The notes: generated by a model not told the origin, from the sequence alone. Numbered from the stretch's first letter, positions 8,271-17,031 are shown. The stretch is 64,000 nucleotides of DNA from an uncultured Phascolarctobacterium sp. (GCA_949299135.1 CASFZG010000012.1:21401-85400); one strand, 5' to 3'. Numbers and translations: made by a program.

Positions 8271-8846
8271 ATGGACAGCTCCTTCGCTTTGTTATTCAGC
8301 AGCATTTTTATTGCCAATATAGTTTTGGTGCAGTTTTTAGGCATCTGTTCATTTTTAGGCGTTTCAAAAAATATGCGCAATGCCGCAGGCATGAGCGCCG
8401 CCGTTGCTTTTGTCATGGTACTTTCAGCCGTTGTTACCTGGCTGGTTTACCATTATGTGCTGCTGCCGCTGGCGCTTGATTATTTAAAAACCATCGTCTT
8501 TATCCTCACAATCGCATCACTGGTGCAGCTTGTTGAAATGTTTTTAAAGAAAAAAATGCCCGCGCTTTACAAAGGCATGGGTGTATTTTTGCCGCTGATT
8601 ACCACCAACTGCACCATTTTGGGCATTGCGCTTTTAAATATCCAAAAGCAATATGACTTATGGTTGAGCGTTGTCAACGCCGCCGGTACGGCTATCGGCT
8701 ATACGCTGGCGCTGGTTGTTTTTTCATGCATCCGCGAGCGGCTTGACCAAAGCCTTGTACCGGACGCTATGAAAGACCTGCCCGTCGCCCTTATCACAGC
8801 AAGCTGCATGTCGCTGGCGCTGATGGGGCTGGCAGGCATACATTAA
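8271..8846 (+). CDS. rnfA: Rnf complex subunit RnfA
   Basis: Polytopic membrane subunit of Rnf and paralogue of RnfE with inverted topology. The 191-residue product carries VQFLGICSFLGVSK and TTNCTILGIAL, the two conserved Cys-containing half-helix motifs, in six hydrophobic segments. The AGGAGG of its ribosome-binding site lies within the end of rnfE. rnfB follows after 12 bases. Confidence 0.95.
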   Translation: MDSSFALLFSSIFIANIVLVQFLGICSFLGVSKNMRNAAGMSAAVAFVMVLSAVVTWLVYHYVLLPLALDYLKTIVFILTIASLVQLVEMFLKKKMPALYKGMGVFLPLITTNCTILGIALLNIQKQYDLWLSVVNAAGTAIGYTLALVVFSCIRERLDQSLVPDAMKDLPVALITASCMSLALMGLAGIH

Positions 8847-8858
8847 AGGAGATTCGCC

Positions 8859-9737
8859 ATGTTTGGAACAATTATACTGGTTGCCGCTTTGGGTGCGCTG
8901 TTCGGGCTGGTGCTGGCATTTGCCTCACACCGCCTGCATGTGGAAGCTGACCCGCTGGCAAAAAACATTAATGAACTGCTGCCGGGCGCCAACTGCGGAG
9001 CCTGCGGCTACCCGGGCTGCAGCGCGCTGGCCGAAGCCATTGCCGACGGCAAGGCCGGGCACAACAGCTGTGCCGTTGCCGATGCAAATGCCCAAAATAA
9101 AATTGCCGCGTTGCTTGGCGCAAAGCCAGAAACCGGTAGCGCAGAACCGCAAATTGCAGCGCTGCAATGCAACGGCTGCCATGGCAATAACACCCATGAT
9201 TATAATTACAAAAGCGTACATGACTGCCGTATGGCGGCGCGCCTGCTGAACGCGCCCGGCAAATGCAGCAGCAGTTGTTTGGGCTTTGGCACCTGCGCAG
9301 AAGCATGTCCCTTTAACGCCATTACTATCGGCGCAAACTGCTTGCCGCAAATTGACCCTGCCAAGTGTAAGGGCTGCGGCATTTGCGTCAGCAGCTGCCC
9401 GCAAAAACTGCTGCGCCTGTTGCCGCGCAATGCCAAAGTACGCCTTGTTTGCAGCAATACGGATTCCGGCAGCGCCGCAATGAAAGCCTGCCAAAGCTCC
9501 TGTATCGGATGCGGCATTTGCGCGCGTACATGCCCGAGCCATGCTGTTACTATGGCAGACGACCTGCCGCAAATTGACTATGCCAAATGCACGGGTTGCG
9601 GTTTATGCAGCCAAAAATGCCCGCGCGGCTGCCTTATTAAAATAAATCCGCCAACCGGTGGCACACCGGTAAATATGCCACCCAAAAGCAAAGGCTGCGC
9701 ACATTGCCCACTGGCAGAAAGCTGCGGAATAAAATAA
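8859..9737 (+). CDS. rnfB: Rnf complex subunit RnfB (multi-cluster ferredoxin)
   Basis: Electron-entry subunit that accepts electrons from reduced ferredoxin. The 292-residue protein has an N-terminal membrane anchor (FGTIILVAALGALFGLVLAFA), the 4Fe-4S domain NCGACGYPGC, a central Cys-rich stretch (CNGCHG...HDCRMAARLL...CLGFGTCAEACPF) and three further ferredoxin-like motifs (CKGCGICVSSCP, CIGCGICARTCP, CTGCGLCSQKCP). The stop overlaps the apbE start by one base (TAATG), so flavin transferase synthesis is coupled to the end of the Rnf genes. Confidence 0.95.
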   Translation: MFGTIILVAALGALFGLVLAFASHRLHVEADPLAKNINELLPGANCGACGYPGCSALAEAIADGKAGHNSCAVADANAQNKIAALLGAKPETGSAEPQIAALQCNGCHGNNTHDYNYKSVHDCRMAARLLNAPGKCSSSCLGFGTCAEACPFNAITIGANCLPQIDPAKCKGCGICVSSCPQKLLRLLPRNAKVRLVCSNTDSGSAAMKACQSSCIGCGICARTCPSHAVTMADDLPQIDYAKCTGCGLCSQKCPRGCLIKINPPTGGTPVNMPPKSKGCAHCPLAESCGIK

Positions 9738-10741
9738 TGAAAAAATTATTTTTGGCACTGCTCGCGTTGGCGCTGCTTGTTGGCGGCTGCGGCACTGCGG
9801 CGGAAAAAGTGAGCGATACGCGCTTTGCCATGGACACTTTTATCACCATTGACGCTTACGGCGCAAACGGCGATGACGTAATGGCTGCTGAAAACAGCGC
9901 CTTTAATAAATTTCAGCAGATTGCCATAGAAACAGACCGTTTTAACGACGGAGGAGCAGGTTCACTATGGCAGCTAAACCATGCCGCTGCTGGGCAAAAA
10001 GTACAGCTTGCGCCGCATACAGCGGCTATTTTGGATTACTGCGCAAACAAAAACGGTCCAGAATTCGATATAACTCTCGGCGCTGTCAGCGATATCTGGC
10101 TGGCCGCCAAAGAAGAAGGCGTTGTGCCCGATACGGCAGCAGTAAAAGAAGCTTTGAGCCATAGCGGGCGCGATAAAATCATCTACGACGCCGCAACAGG
10201 CACAGCCGTGCGCCACGACAGTGCAACAATCATCGACCTGAGCGCTGTTGCCAAGGGTTATGCCGTGGATGTAGCAGCCCAAACTTTGTCCGAAAGCAAA
10301 AATATCAGCGCCGCGCTGGTTAACGGCGGCGGCAACATAAAAGTTATAGGGCAAAAGCCCGACGGCAAACCGTGGGTTATTGCTGTGCAGCACCCGCGAC
10401 TCGAAAATAAAGTTTTAGGGACAATTACCTTACAGCCGGGTCAGGCGGCAGCCACATCCGGCGACTACCAGCGCTATTACGAAGCAGAAGGGCAGCGCTG
10501 GCACCACTTGCTTTCGCCGCAAAACGGATCCCCTGCAAGCCTGCATCAAAGCGTTACCGTTATCGCCCCTACGGCGCTGGAGGCCGATTATAATTCAACT
10601 TTACTTTTTTTAAAGGACAATGCTGCCATAAAAACTTACCTTAACGCCCATACGAAGCTTGCCGCCATCATAGTCAACCACGACGGTAGCCTTTGGGTTT
10701 CGCCCAATATGCAGCAGATTTGGCGTCCTGCACAGGAGTAA
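9737..10741 (+). CDS. apbE: FAD:protein FMN transferase ApbE (lipoprotein)
   Basis: Transfers FMN from FAD onto a Thr of target proteins outside the cytoplasm; the natural clients here are RnfD and RnfG encoded upstream. The ATG at 9737 overlaps the rnfB stop. The 334-residue protein begins with a lipoprotein signal (LALLVGGC, Cys as lipidation site) and shows the ApbE core: RFAMDTFITIDAYG, the DLSAVAKGYAVD motif and VNGGGNIKVIG. A SGDYQRYYE segment matches the metal- and flavin-binding region. Its place in the operon supports a dedicated maturation role. Confidence 0.93.
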   Translation: MKKLFLALLALALLVGGCGTAAEKVSDTRFAMDTFITIDAYGANGDDVMAAENSAFNKFQQIAIETDRFNDGGAGSLWQLNHAAAGQKVQLAPHTAAILDYCANKNGPEFDITLGAVSDIWLAAKEEGVVPDTAAVKEALSHSGRDKIIYDAATGTAVRHDSATIIDLSAVAKGYAVDVAAQTLSESKNISAALVNGGGNIKVIGQKPDGKPWVIAVQHPRLENKVLGTITLQPGQAAATSGDYQRYYEAEGQRWHHLLSPQNGSPASLHQSVTVIAPTALEADYNSTLLFLKDNAAIKTYLNAHTKLAAIIVNHDGSLWVSPNMQQIWRPAQE

Positions 10742-10744
10742 CAT

Positions 10745-11104
10745 ATGCGCAAAACAGATATTATTTTGTGCTTGCTGCTCGCAACGCTTGCAGCGGCAGG
10801 CTTTTTTTATAGGCAAAACAAAAGCCCAGGGCAAACCATAACCGTCAGCACTGGCGGGCGCATTATCCGGCAACAGCCGCTGGATAAGCTTCCGCAGACT
10901 ATAAATATACCAACAGAGTGCGGCGTTATTACTATTAGCAAAACCGCAGGTGGCGTTAAAGTTATATCAGCCCCCTGCCCTGACAAACTTTGCCAAAAGC
11001 AAGGAGCAATAACAAACAGCGGCAGCAGCATTATCTGCATGCCTTGCCGCACAGTAATTACTTTAACAGACACCGGCCATGAATACGACGCTATCCTTAA
11101 CTAA
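10745..11104 (+). CDS. NusG domain II-containing extracytoplasmic protein
   Basis: A small protein of 119 residues with an N-terminal membrane segment (DIILCLLLATLAAAGFFY) and a NusG-II-like beta domain with the family's cysteine pattern SAPCPDKLCQKQG...IICMPC. The family is found in many anaerobes next to Rnf, ApbE and a Gx-type membrane protein, as here; its biochemical role is not established. The gene starts 3 bases after apbE and overlaps the next gene by 26 bases, so the three are translated as a block. Confidence 0.85.
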   Translation: MRKTDIILCLLLATLAAAGFFYRQNKSPGQTITVSTGGRIIRQQPLDKLPQTINIPTECGVITISKTAGGVKVISAPCPDKLCQKQGAITNSGSSIICMPCRTVITLTDTGHEYDAILN

Positions 11105-11612
11105 AACACAAACTATAATTTTGCTGGCGCTGATGGCAGCAGCCGCCATTGCCCTGCGTTACGCAGAAAGCTTTATCCCCGTTGCCGGGCAGTTTGCCGC
11201 CAAACCTGGGCTGCCGAACATTATTACGCTGGCGTGCATGTATTTATTCAGCTTTAAACTGACGGCGCTGTACCTTGCCGTGCGGATGCTGCTGACGGCG
11301 CTGCTGTTTACGGGGCTTTTTACGCCTGCTTTTTTTATTGGCTCAACCGGCGCAATATTAAGCCTTGTTATAATGTACGCCGCCAAACGCAGCAATCTTT
11401 TTTCCATACACGGGGTAAGCGTTGCCGGCGCCGGCGCCCACAACACCGGGCAGCTTGTTATGGCCGGCATATTAATGCAAAGCAGCGAGCTTTTTAACCT
11501 GTGGCCGCTTATTATCGCTCTTTCCGTGCCGTTCGGGCTGTTTACCGGCTTTGCCGCCGCCAAATTGTTGCGGGCTTTGAAAAATACAACTGCCGGTTTG
11601 CGCCCTTTATAA
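11079..11612 (+). CDS. Gx transporter / heptaprenyl diphosphate synthase component I-like membrane protein
   Basis: An integral membrane protein of 177 residues with about five hydrophobic segments. The motifs AAKPGLPNIITLACMYLFSF and GAGAHNTGQLVMAGILMQ match the Gx/HepST-I family, which resembles substrate-binding components of ECF transporters. The substrate is unknown. The recurrent neighbourhood with ApbE, NusG-II and Rnf suggests a role in flavin supply or extracytoplasmic electron transfer, but that is inference. The start is fixed by the ATG inside the end of the NusG-II gene. Confidence 0.82.
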   Translation: MNTTLSLTKTQTIILLALMAAAAIALRYAESFIPVAGQFAAKPGLPNIITLACMYLFSFKLTALYLAVRMLLTALLFTGLFTPAFFIGSTGAILSLVIMYAAKRSNLFSIHGVSVAGAGAHNTGQLVMAGILMQSSELFNLWPLIIALSVPFGLFTGFAAAKLLRALKNTTAGLRPL

Positions 11613-11632
11613 GTTTGTGCTACACTAAAGCC

Positions 11633-12523
11633 ATGATGAAAAAACTTACATTAATAATCCTTGCAATTTTAATACTTGCGCTGACGGCTTGCAAAAGTAA
11701 CAGCAGCAGCACTCCTGCGCTCGGTAGTGGCAGCGTGTACTTCCCCGTTTACCAAATAACCGCCCCGGCGGATGGCAAAATACTAGGGCTGATTTTGGAA
11801 AAAGGCGACCGTATCGGACAGGAGCAGCCGCTGTTTGCCGTTGACGACCAGCAGCTTGCCGCCGAAATTAAAGAAGCCGCCACGGACGCCGCGCGCACCG
11901 AAGCGGAGATAAAAGCCATGCAGAACGGTCAGAACCGCGCCGATAACACGGCAGCCATTGCCGCCGCACAGCAGCAATACGAACAGGCTGCGGCGCAGGA
12001 AGCAAAAATGGCATCGCTTTATAAGCAGGGCGCCATTGCCCGCCGCCAGTACGAAGCGGCAAGCGCCGCCAAAGCAGCGGCACAGGCAGCGTTAAGCACG
12101 GCACAAAGCGCAGGGCAGCCTGTTAAAGCATCGCCGGAAACAATTGCCGAAAAACAAAAACTGCTGGAGGAACAGCAGCAAAAATACCACGCCCTGCTGC
12201 AAAAACAGCTGGCGCTGGAAGAAGAAAGCCCCTGCACTGGCATCGTTACGGAAAAACACCTTAACGCAGGCGATACCGCCGCTGCCGGACAAGAAGTCCT
12301 CGCTATCCGCGACCTTGAAAATTGCAGCGCCGTTATAAAAATATCCGCGCAAGCGGCGCAAAATTTAAAGATTGGGCAAAGCATTACCGCCCGCGCAGAC
12401 AGCATTAACAAAAATTTTAACGGCAGCATTGCCAAAATTGAAGGCACCGACGTGACGGTGAACATTGACAACACTTCGCTGGATTTAAAGGAAGGCATGG
12501 AAATAAGCATCACCGTAAATTAA
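11633..12523 (+). CDS. HlyD-like periplasmic adaptor lipoprotein, orphan
   Basis: A 296-residue protein resembling membrane-fusion (HlyD/RND adaptor) proteins. It has a lipoprotein signal (ILALTACKS), a first lipoyl half (ITAPADGKILGLILEKGDRI), a long Ala/Gln-rich coiled coil (about residues 85-190), the second lipoyl half (SPCTGIVTEKHLNAGDTAAAGQEV) and a C-terminal beta segment. The ATG at 11633 is followed directly by a second ATG, so the exact start is uncertain, and the ribosome-binding site is weak. No ABC or RND pump is encoded nearby, so its partner is elsewhere or absent. It lies 20 bases past the Gx gene and may ride on rnf transcription. Confidence 0.8.
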   Translation: MMKKLTLIILAILILALTACKSNSSSTPALGSGSVYFPVYQITAPADGKILGLILEKGDRIGQEQPLFAVDDQQLAAEIKEAATDAARTEAEIKAMQNGQNRADNTAAIAAAQQQYEQAAAQEAKMASLYKQGAIARRQYEAASAAKAAAQAALSTAQSAGQPVKASPETIAEKQKLLEEQQQKYHALLQKQLALEEESPCTGIVTEKHLNAGDTAAAGQEVLAIRDLENCSAVIKISAQAAQNLKIGQSITARADSINKNFNGSIAKIEGTDVTVNIDNTSLDLKEGMEISITVN

Positions 12524-12545
12524 CAAACGCGGGGCACTGTTATGT

Positions 12546-12553
12546 GTTATAAT
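12546..12553 (+). promoter_or_regulatory. Extended -10 promoter of the zinc-ribbon gene
   Basis: TG-T-TATAAT lies 34 bases ahead of the start codon. No good -35 hexamer accompanies it. Confidence 0.5.
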
Positions 12554-12587
12554 AAAAGTATCAAAGCAATAAAGGAGGATCTTAACT

Positions 12588-13163
12588 ATGGAATTATTTG
12601 ATAAACTTGGCGAATTTGCCAAGATAGCGGCCAACAAAACTGAAGAAATCACCAAAACCATCGGCGAAAAAGCCGAAGCCGCTATGGAGATCCAGAAACT
12701 TACCTCGCTGGTAAGCAAAGAAGAAAGCAAAATTGAAAGCACCTACAAAAAAATGGGTAAAATGGTTTGGGAAAAATCGCAGACCTGCGACTGCCTGCCC
12801 GATGAATTTAAAGCTGAATGCGAAGCTGTTAAAGCAAGCCTTGCCGCAATAGAAGATTTGAAATTCAAAATCAGCAACATTAAAGCTACCGCCTTTAACG
12901 GCGATGAGCCGAAAGTTACCTGCCCCAACTGCGGTGCGGCTGTCGGCATCAGCGCCAAGTTCTGCAGCGAATGCGGCAGTAAGATGGAGCCTGTTGAAAC
13001 CGCTAAAACCGTAGAAGCGGAGGTTGTAGGCGAAAGCGCCGAACACAAAACCGAAGCGGAAGCCGAAGTTGAAGTAATCGCGCCGGAAGCCAAACCGGCA
13101 GAAGAAGAAAAACCTGCCGAAGAACCCGCCAAAACGGAAGAAGCAAAACCCGAAGAAAAATAA
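12588..13163 (+). CDS. Zinc-ribbon coiled-coil protein with acidic tail, function unknown
   Basis: A soluble protein of 191 residues without signal peptide. Residues 1-100 are amphipathic, helical and Glu/Lys-rich. A zinc ribbon with two CxxC knuckles (CPNCGAAVGISAKFCSECG, about residues 112-130) follows, then about 55 residues of low-complexity Glu/Ala/Lys/Pro repeats. Similar zinc-ribbon proteins are common in Firmicutes and no reaction is known. It has a strong AAAGGAGG site, its own promoter and terminator, and so is a monocistronic unit. Confidence 0.8.
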   Translation: MELFDKLGEFAKIAANKTEEITKTIGEKAEAAMEIQKLTSLVSKEESKIESTYKKMGKMVWEKSQTCDCLPDEFKAECEAVKASLAAIEDLKFKISNIKATAFNGDEPKVTCPNCGAAVGISAKFCSECGSKMEPVETAKTVEAEVVGESAEHKTEAEAEVEVIAPEAKPAEEEKPAEEPAKTEEAKPEEK

Positions 13164-13174
13164 TTTTAACCATT

Positions 13175-13210
13175 AAGCGTGCAGTAATTTAAGCTGTGCG
13201 CTTTTTCTTT
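13175..13210 (+). terminator. Terminator of the zinc-ribbon gene
   Basis: Stem AAGCGTGCAG/CTGTGCGCTT, closed with two G-U pairs, is followed by TTTTTCTTT. Confidence 0.75.
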
Positions 13211-13241
13211 GCCATTTTCAGAAAACAATCCGCGCGCAAAA

Positions 13242-13250
13242 TGCTATAAT
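13242..13250 (+). promoter_or_regulatory. Extended -10 promoter of the DMT permease gene
   Basis: TG-C-TATAAT lies 37 bases ahead of the start codon. The -35 region is poor. Confidence 0.55.
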
Positions 13251-13287
13251 AATATTGTTTATAAATTTACGTTAAGGGGTTTTATAT

Positions 13288-14187
13288 ATGCAGCAAACAA
13301 ACAGCTTTAAAGGCATTGCCATGCTGTTATTATGTGCTTTTATCTGGGGCACGGCATTTGTTGCCCAAAGCGTCGGCGCGGATTTACTCGGGCCGTTCAG
13401 CTTTAACGGAATCCGTTCATTTTTGGGCGCGTTCTTTCTGGTGCCGTGCATAGCGGTAATTGATAAATTATCCGGCAAACCGCTGACTTTTTGGGGAACG
13501 GACAACGACCATAAGCGCGGAGATTTGATTACCGGCGGCATTTGCTGCGGCGTGCTGCTGACCGTTGCCAGCACCTTGCAGCAGGCCGGTATTGCTTACA
13601 CTTCTGCCGGTAAGGCCGGATTTATAACAGCGCTGTACATCGTCATCATCCCAATTTTGGGGCTGCTGGTTAAAAAGCATGTTACTTTAATGCAGTGGGC
13701 GGCGGTTGGCGTCGCCGCTGTCGGCATGTACTTCATCTGCATTAACGAAGGCTTCTCCATCAACAAAGGTGATTTAATTATCCTCGGCTGCGCTGTTGTT
13801 TTTGCCGTGCATATCATGGCGATTGAACGCTTTACGCAGCTGGTTGACCCGGTGCGCATGTCCGCCATTCAGTTTTTTGTCTGCGGCTGCCTAAGCCTGC
13901 CCGTTATCGTCTGGGCGGAACAGCCAACGCTTGCCGCCATCACCGCCGCGTGGCTGCCGCTGGCACACGCCGGTATTATGAGCTGCGGCATTGCCTACAC
14001 CCTGCAAATTGCCGGGCAAAAGTACGTCAACGTCATTCTCGCTTCCATTCTGTTAAGCCTGGAATCCGTCTTTTCCGTCCTTGCAGGCTGGGCTTTGCTC
14101 GGTGAAACTCTCAGCTTACGTGAAATCGGCGGCTGCGCCCTCGTCTTCATCGCCATCCTGCTCGCGCAAATGTCGGAGAGGAAGTAG
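13288..14187 (+). CDS. EamA/DMT-family permease
   Basis: A drug/metabolite transporter family membrane protein of 299 residues with ten hydrophobic segments arranged as two EamA repeats. The first begins LLLCAFIWGTAFVAQ and the second includes LGCAVVFAVHIMAIERFT and ILLSLESVFSVLAGWALLGE, which are typical of the family. The substrate cannot be read from sequence; relatives export amino acids or other small metabolites. AAGGGG precedes the ATG. It has its own promoter and a strong terminator. Confidence 0.9.
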   Translation: MQQTNSFKGIAMLLLCAFIWGTAFVAQSVGADLLGPFSFNGIRSFLGAFFLVPCIAVIDKLSGKPLTFWGTDNDHKRGDLITGGICCGVLLTVASTLQQAGIAYTSAGKAGFITALYIVIIPILGLLVKKHVTLMQWAAVGVAAVGMYFICINEGFSINKGDLIILGCAVVFAVHIMAIERFTQLVDPVRMSAIQFFVCGCLSLPVIVWAEQPTLAAITAAWLPLAHAGIMSCGIAYTLQIAGQKYVNVILASILLSLESVFSVLAGWALLGETLSLREIGGCALVFIAILLAQMSERK

Positions 14188-14217
14188 AGAGTTTAATTTG
14201 AAATTACATATAAATAA

Positions 14218-14253
14218 AAACCCCGGCAGAAAAACTGCCGGGGTTTGTTTTAT
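14218..14253 (+). terminator. Strong terminator after the DMT permease
   Basis: Stem AACCCCGGCAG/CTGCCGGGGTT with a 5-nt loop is followed by TGTTTTATT. It also separates this unit from the convergent gdh gene. Confidence 0.9.
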
Positions 14254-14291
14254 TAAACAATTTCTCCGGGGACGAATACCCCATGCTGAAA

Positions 14292-15508
14292 TCATTTAAC
14301 AGTTAATTTGTAATCAATACGCGCCTCTGAATACGCGCCTCTGAATTTCATAGCTTCGTCCAGACGGTTAAGGGCTACGATATAAGCTGCGGTACGCATG
14401 TTAACTTCGTATTTTTTAGCGGTGTCATATACCTGTTTAAACGCGCCAATCATTAACTGGGTCTGTTTATCAATAACTTCTTCTTCAGTCCAGAAATAAC
14501 GGTACAGGCACTGAACCCATTCAAAGTAGCTTACTGTTACGCCGCCGCCGTTGGCGAGAATATCCGGCACAACCAGAATGCCTTTTTTATCAAGGATTTC
14601 GTCAGCTTCCGGAGTTGTCGGGCCGTTAGCGCCTTCAACGATAATTTTTGCCTTAACGTCAGCCGCATTGTCTTTGGTAATCTGAAGTTCCATTGCGCAC
14701 GGAGCAAGCACGGTAACTTCCATTGCCAGAAGGTCGGCGTTGCTGATAGCTTTGCTGCCCGGGAAGTTTACTACGCTGCCAGTTGCCTGTACGTGTTTTT
14801 CAACTTCATACGGGTCAAGTCCGTCTTCATTCATAATAGCGCCGTAAACATCGCTTAAAGCCACAATTTTAACGCCAAGGTCGTGAATGAGTTTAGCAGT
14901 CCAGCTGCCTACGTTGCCGAAGCCCTGTACTGCGCAGGTTGCTTCTTCGGGTTTAATGCCCATGGCTTTAATTGCTTCGCCTGCTGCAACCATTACGCCG
15001 CGGCCGGTAGCTGCGGTACGGCCCAAAGAGCCGCCGATGCAAATCGGTTTACCGGTAATAAAGCCCGGTTCGTACTGGCCTTTCAGCTTGCTGTATTCAT
15101 CCATCATCCAGCCCATAATCTGAGCGTTGGTATTCATATCAGGGGCAGGAATATCCATTTTTTCGCCGATAATAGTTTGGACGGATCAACAATAATGCCG
15201 CCTTTGCCGCCGCCGTAAGGCAGATTGGCAACTGCGCATTTGCAGGTCATCCAGAAAGCCAGAGTTTTTACTTCATCCATGTTAACGCTCTGATGATAAC
15301 GGATGCCGCCTTTGGCCGGGCCCATAATTGTGCTGTGCTGGCTGCGGTAACCGGTAAATACTTTGGTAGTGCCGTCATCCATTTTTACGGGAATGGAAAC
15401 TTCCAGAGTTCTTTCCGGGCAGGCAATAATTGCCGCCGCATTCGGGTCAAGCTTCATAACCTCAATAGCTTTGTTCAGCGGAATCTGCGCCATTTCAAAT
15501 AAATTCAT
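14292..15508 (-). pseudogene. gdh: NAD(P)-glutamate dehydrogenase gene with internal deletion and C-terminal duplication
   Basis: Two fragments of one glutamate dehydrogenase (glutamate to 2-oxoglutarate plus ammonia). The first starts at 15508 after AAAGGAGG and covers the substrate-binding part (GPAKGGIRYHQ, NLPYGGGKGGIIVDPSKL), then leaves frame near 15173. The second frame resumes with IIGEKMDIPAPDMNTNAQIMGWM and runs to the end. Family members have about 19 more residues between DPxxL and the IIG segment, so roughly 55-56 bases are missing and the frame is shifted. At the 3' end a 14-bp tandem duplication changes a natural end ...MKFRGAY-stop into a 12-residue extension. The promoter is intact. 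Real decay and assembly error both fit; no full-length enzyme can be made from this sequence. Confidence 0.85.
14316..14346. repeat. 14-bp tandem duplication in the gdh 3' end
   Basis: AATACGCGCCTCTG occurs twice back to back (14316-14329 and 14330-14343) with three more matching bases. Removing one copy restores a TGA stop right after the expected C-terminus of the enzyme. Confidence 0.9.
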
Positions 15509-15593
15509 AATCCATGCCTCCTTTAAAAATCTTAAATATAATATATTGTACAGTCCAAGATAATTGCATATCTAAAGAGCTGCTTTCAGCTTC

Positions 15594-15622
15594 ATTATAA
15601 CTCTTGCAAATACAAGTGTCCA
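15594..15622 (-). promoter_or_regulatory. Promoter of gdh
   Basis: On the minus strand, -35 TGGACA and -10 TATAAT are 17 bases apart. The start lies about 80 bases ahead of the gdh start codon. Confidence 0.75.
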
Positions 15623-15666
15623 CTTCTTTTTACAATAAACTGAATTTTCATAAACTTGCATTCAAT

Positions 15667-16890
15667 TTACAAATTGGTTTTAAGCTCAGGAAATTCATCA
15701 TAAACTGCGCCAAAATTAATGCCGGCAATGGTTTTGTTTTTGTACTTTTCACGCAAATCGGCCATGCCGTTAAGCAGATGCTTGCTTGTTATGCCGTATT
15801 CTGTCGAAAGATAAGCTTCAACAAAAGCCGCCAGATGGTCGCAGCCTTTTAACATTCTGCCGTCCACCGCTTTATAGCCATGTCCGTCAACATTATATTT
15901 GCCGTTCAATTCTTCTTCGCTCACCTCTGTGGGAACACCGTCAAGCATTACGCGGTTGGTAAACTCGTTCTGCGTAAAGTAAATAATTTCCTCATGCCAG
16001 CCCCACGGCAGCAGCGGCAGCAGTTTTTCGGCAACCTGGCGCTTTTCAATATCCTTAATTAAATCGTCAAGCCCTTCCACAGAAGTTTTAACCGGTGAAA
16101 TAATATCGCGTGTCAGCACCTCCGGCAAATCATGGAACAGGCCGCACAAAAAATCATTTACAATGCGTTCATCGCAGGCGCCAAGCTCTGCCGCACAAAA
16201 ATATCCCAAAATGGCAACTATCAGCACATGCCCCATAACGGAAGTTTCCGGCACGCGCGGCGACTGCGCCCAGCGTTTTTGAAAACGCAGCTGCCCGACA
16301 AGGTCGATGAATTTGCTGGTTTTGCCTTTCAGCGACAGCTTTTGCACACCGGCAAGGTCGTAATGGTCCTCAATCTCGCTTTCAATGGCGGCTTTGGTTT
16401 CTTCTACGCCGTAAATGCCCTGATTAAAATGGTAGATAATGCCAAATTCCCACTGCGTGGCAAGGTAATGCGCCGCCCGCAGCAGCTTTTTCTCAAGGCG
16501 GTATTCCTCTGGATGGTCAAACCAGCGTTTCAGCTTGGCAAAAAACACCTCGTCCATATCCGGCACGCGATTCTGAAGTTGTTTGTAAATCCAATCGTTC
16601 AGTTTGCGCCCGTGCACGCGCATCAGCTCGTGATAAATAGGCGGTTTAATATCAGTCAAAATAATGCGGTGCATAAATTCAAAAATTCCGCCTTCAATTA
16701 ATACGCGCCAGTTAATTTCAGCGTTGTGGTCCTGCTCCTCATACTTGGCGATAATATACAAAATCATCATTTTATGAGCCTGTTTGTCCAATTCTGTAAA
16801 GCCATTGGGGCGGATATGGTCATTCCAGCGCTGAATATGCGCCGCTTCAAACAAAAATTCAATAAATTTTTTATTCAGCAATTTTTTCAC
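15667..16890 (-). CDS. HD-domain protein, YfbR-like phosphohydrolase
   Basis: A cytoplasmic protein of 407 residues with two HD-like regions. The second is the clearer one: TSVMGHVLIVAILG, then GLFHDLPEVLTRDIISPVK, the metal-binding pattern of YfbR-type nucleotide phosphohydrolases. The N-terminal half (HIQRWNDHIRP...DKQAHKMMILY) looks like a diverged first copy. The likely reaction is hydrolysis of a nucleotide or related phosphate, but the substrate is not readable. GAGGTG lies just before the ATG. No terminator is seen before gdh, whose promoter sits immediately downstream. Confidence 0.8.
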   Translation of the reverse strand: MKKLLNKKFIEFLFEAAHIQRWNDHIRPNGFTELDKQAHKMMILYIIAKYEEQDHNAEINWRVLIEGGIFEFMHRIILTDIKPPIYHELMRVHGRKLNDWIYKQLQNRVPDMDEVFFAKLKRWFDHPEEYRLEKKLLRAAHYLATQWEFGIIYHFNQGIYGVEETKAAIESEIEDHYDLAGVQKLSLKGKTSKFIDLVGQLRFQKRWAQSPRVPETSVMGHVLIVAILGYFCAAELGACDERIVNDFLCGLFHDLPEVLTRDIISPVKTSVEGLDDLIKDIEKRQVAEKLLPLLPWGWHEEIIYFTQNEFTNRVMLDGVPTEVSEEELNGKYNVDGHGYKAVDGRMLKGCDHLAAFVEAYLSTEYGITSKHLLNGMADLREKYKNKTIAGINFGAVYDEFPELKTNL

Positions 16891-16901
16891 CTCATAAATT
16901 A

Positions 16902-16923
16902 CTTATTTTTCGGGAAAAATAAG
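16902..16923. promoter_or_regulatory. 22-bp palindrome upstream of the HD-domain gene
   Basis: CTTATTTTTC and GAAAAATAAG form a perfect 10-bp inverted repeat separated by two bases, 12 bases ahead of the start codon. It could be an operator or a leader hairpin. Confidence 0.45.
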
Positions 16924-17001
16924 CAAAATCCGTTTTTATTCTTTACAAGGTTTAATATTCTCTGTTTTTGTTGACTCTCCTGCATTTTTTTCAAAAAATC
17001 A

Positions 17002-17031
17002 TTGATTTTTTTACACAAATCTGTTTATAAT
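17002..17031 (+). promoter_or_regulatory. Promoter of potABCD
   Basis: -35 TTGATT and -10 TATAAT are 18 bases apart, with the start predicted about 17 bases before ATG 17055. Confidence 0.7.

Noticed and set aside
15134..15190. Programmed frameshift in glutamate dehydrogenase
   Set aside because: No slippery heptamer or downstream structure fits, and about 19 conserved residues are missing, which a frameshift alone cannot explain.
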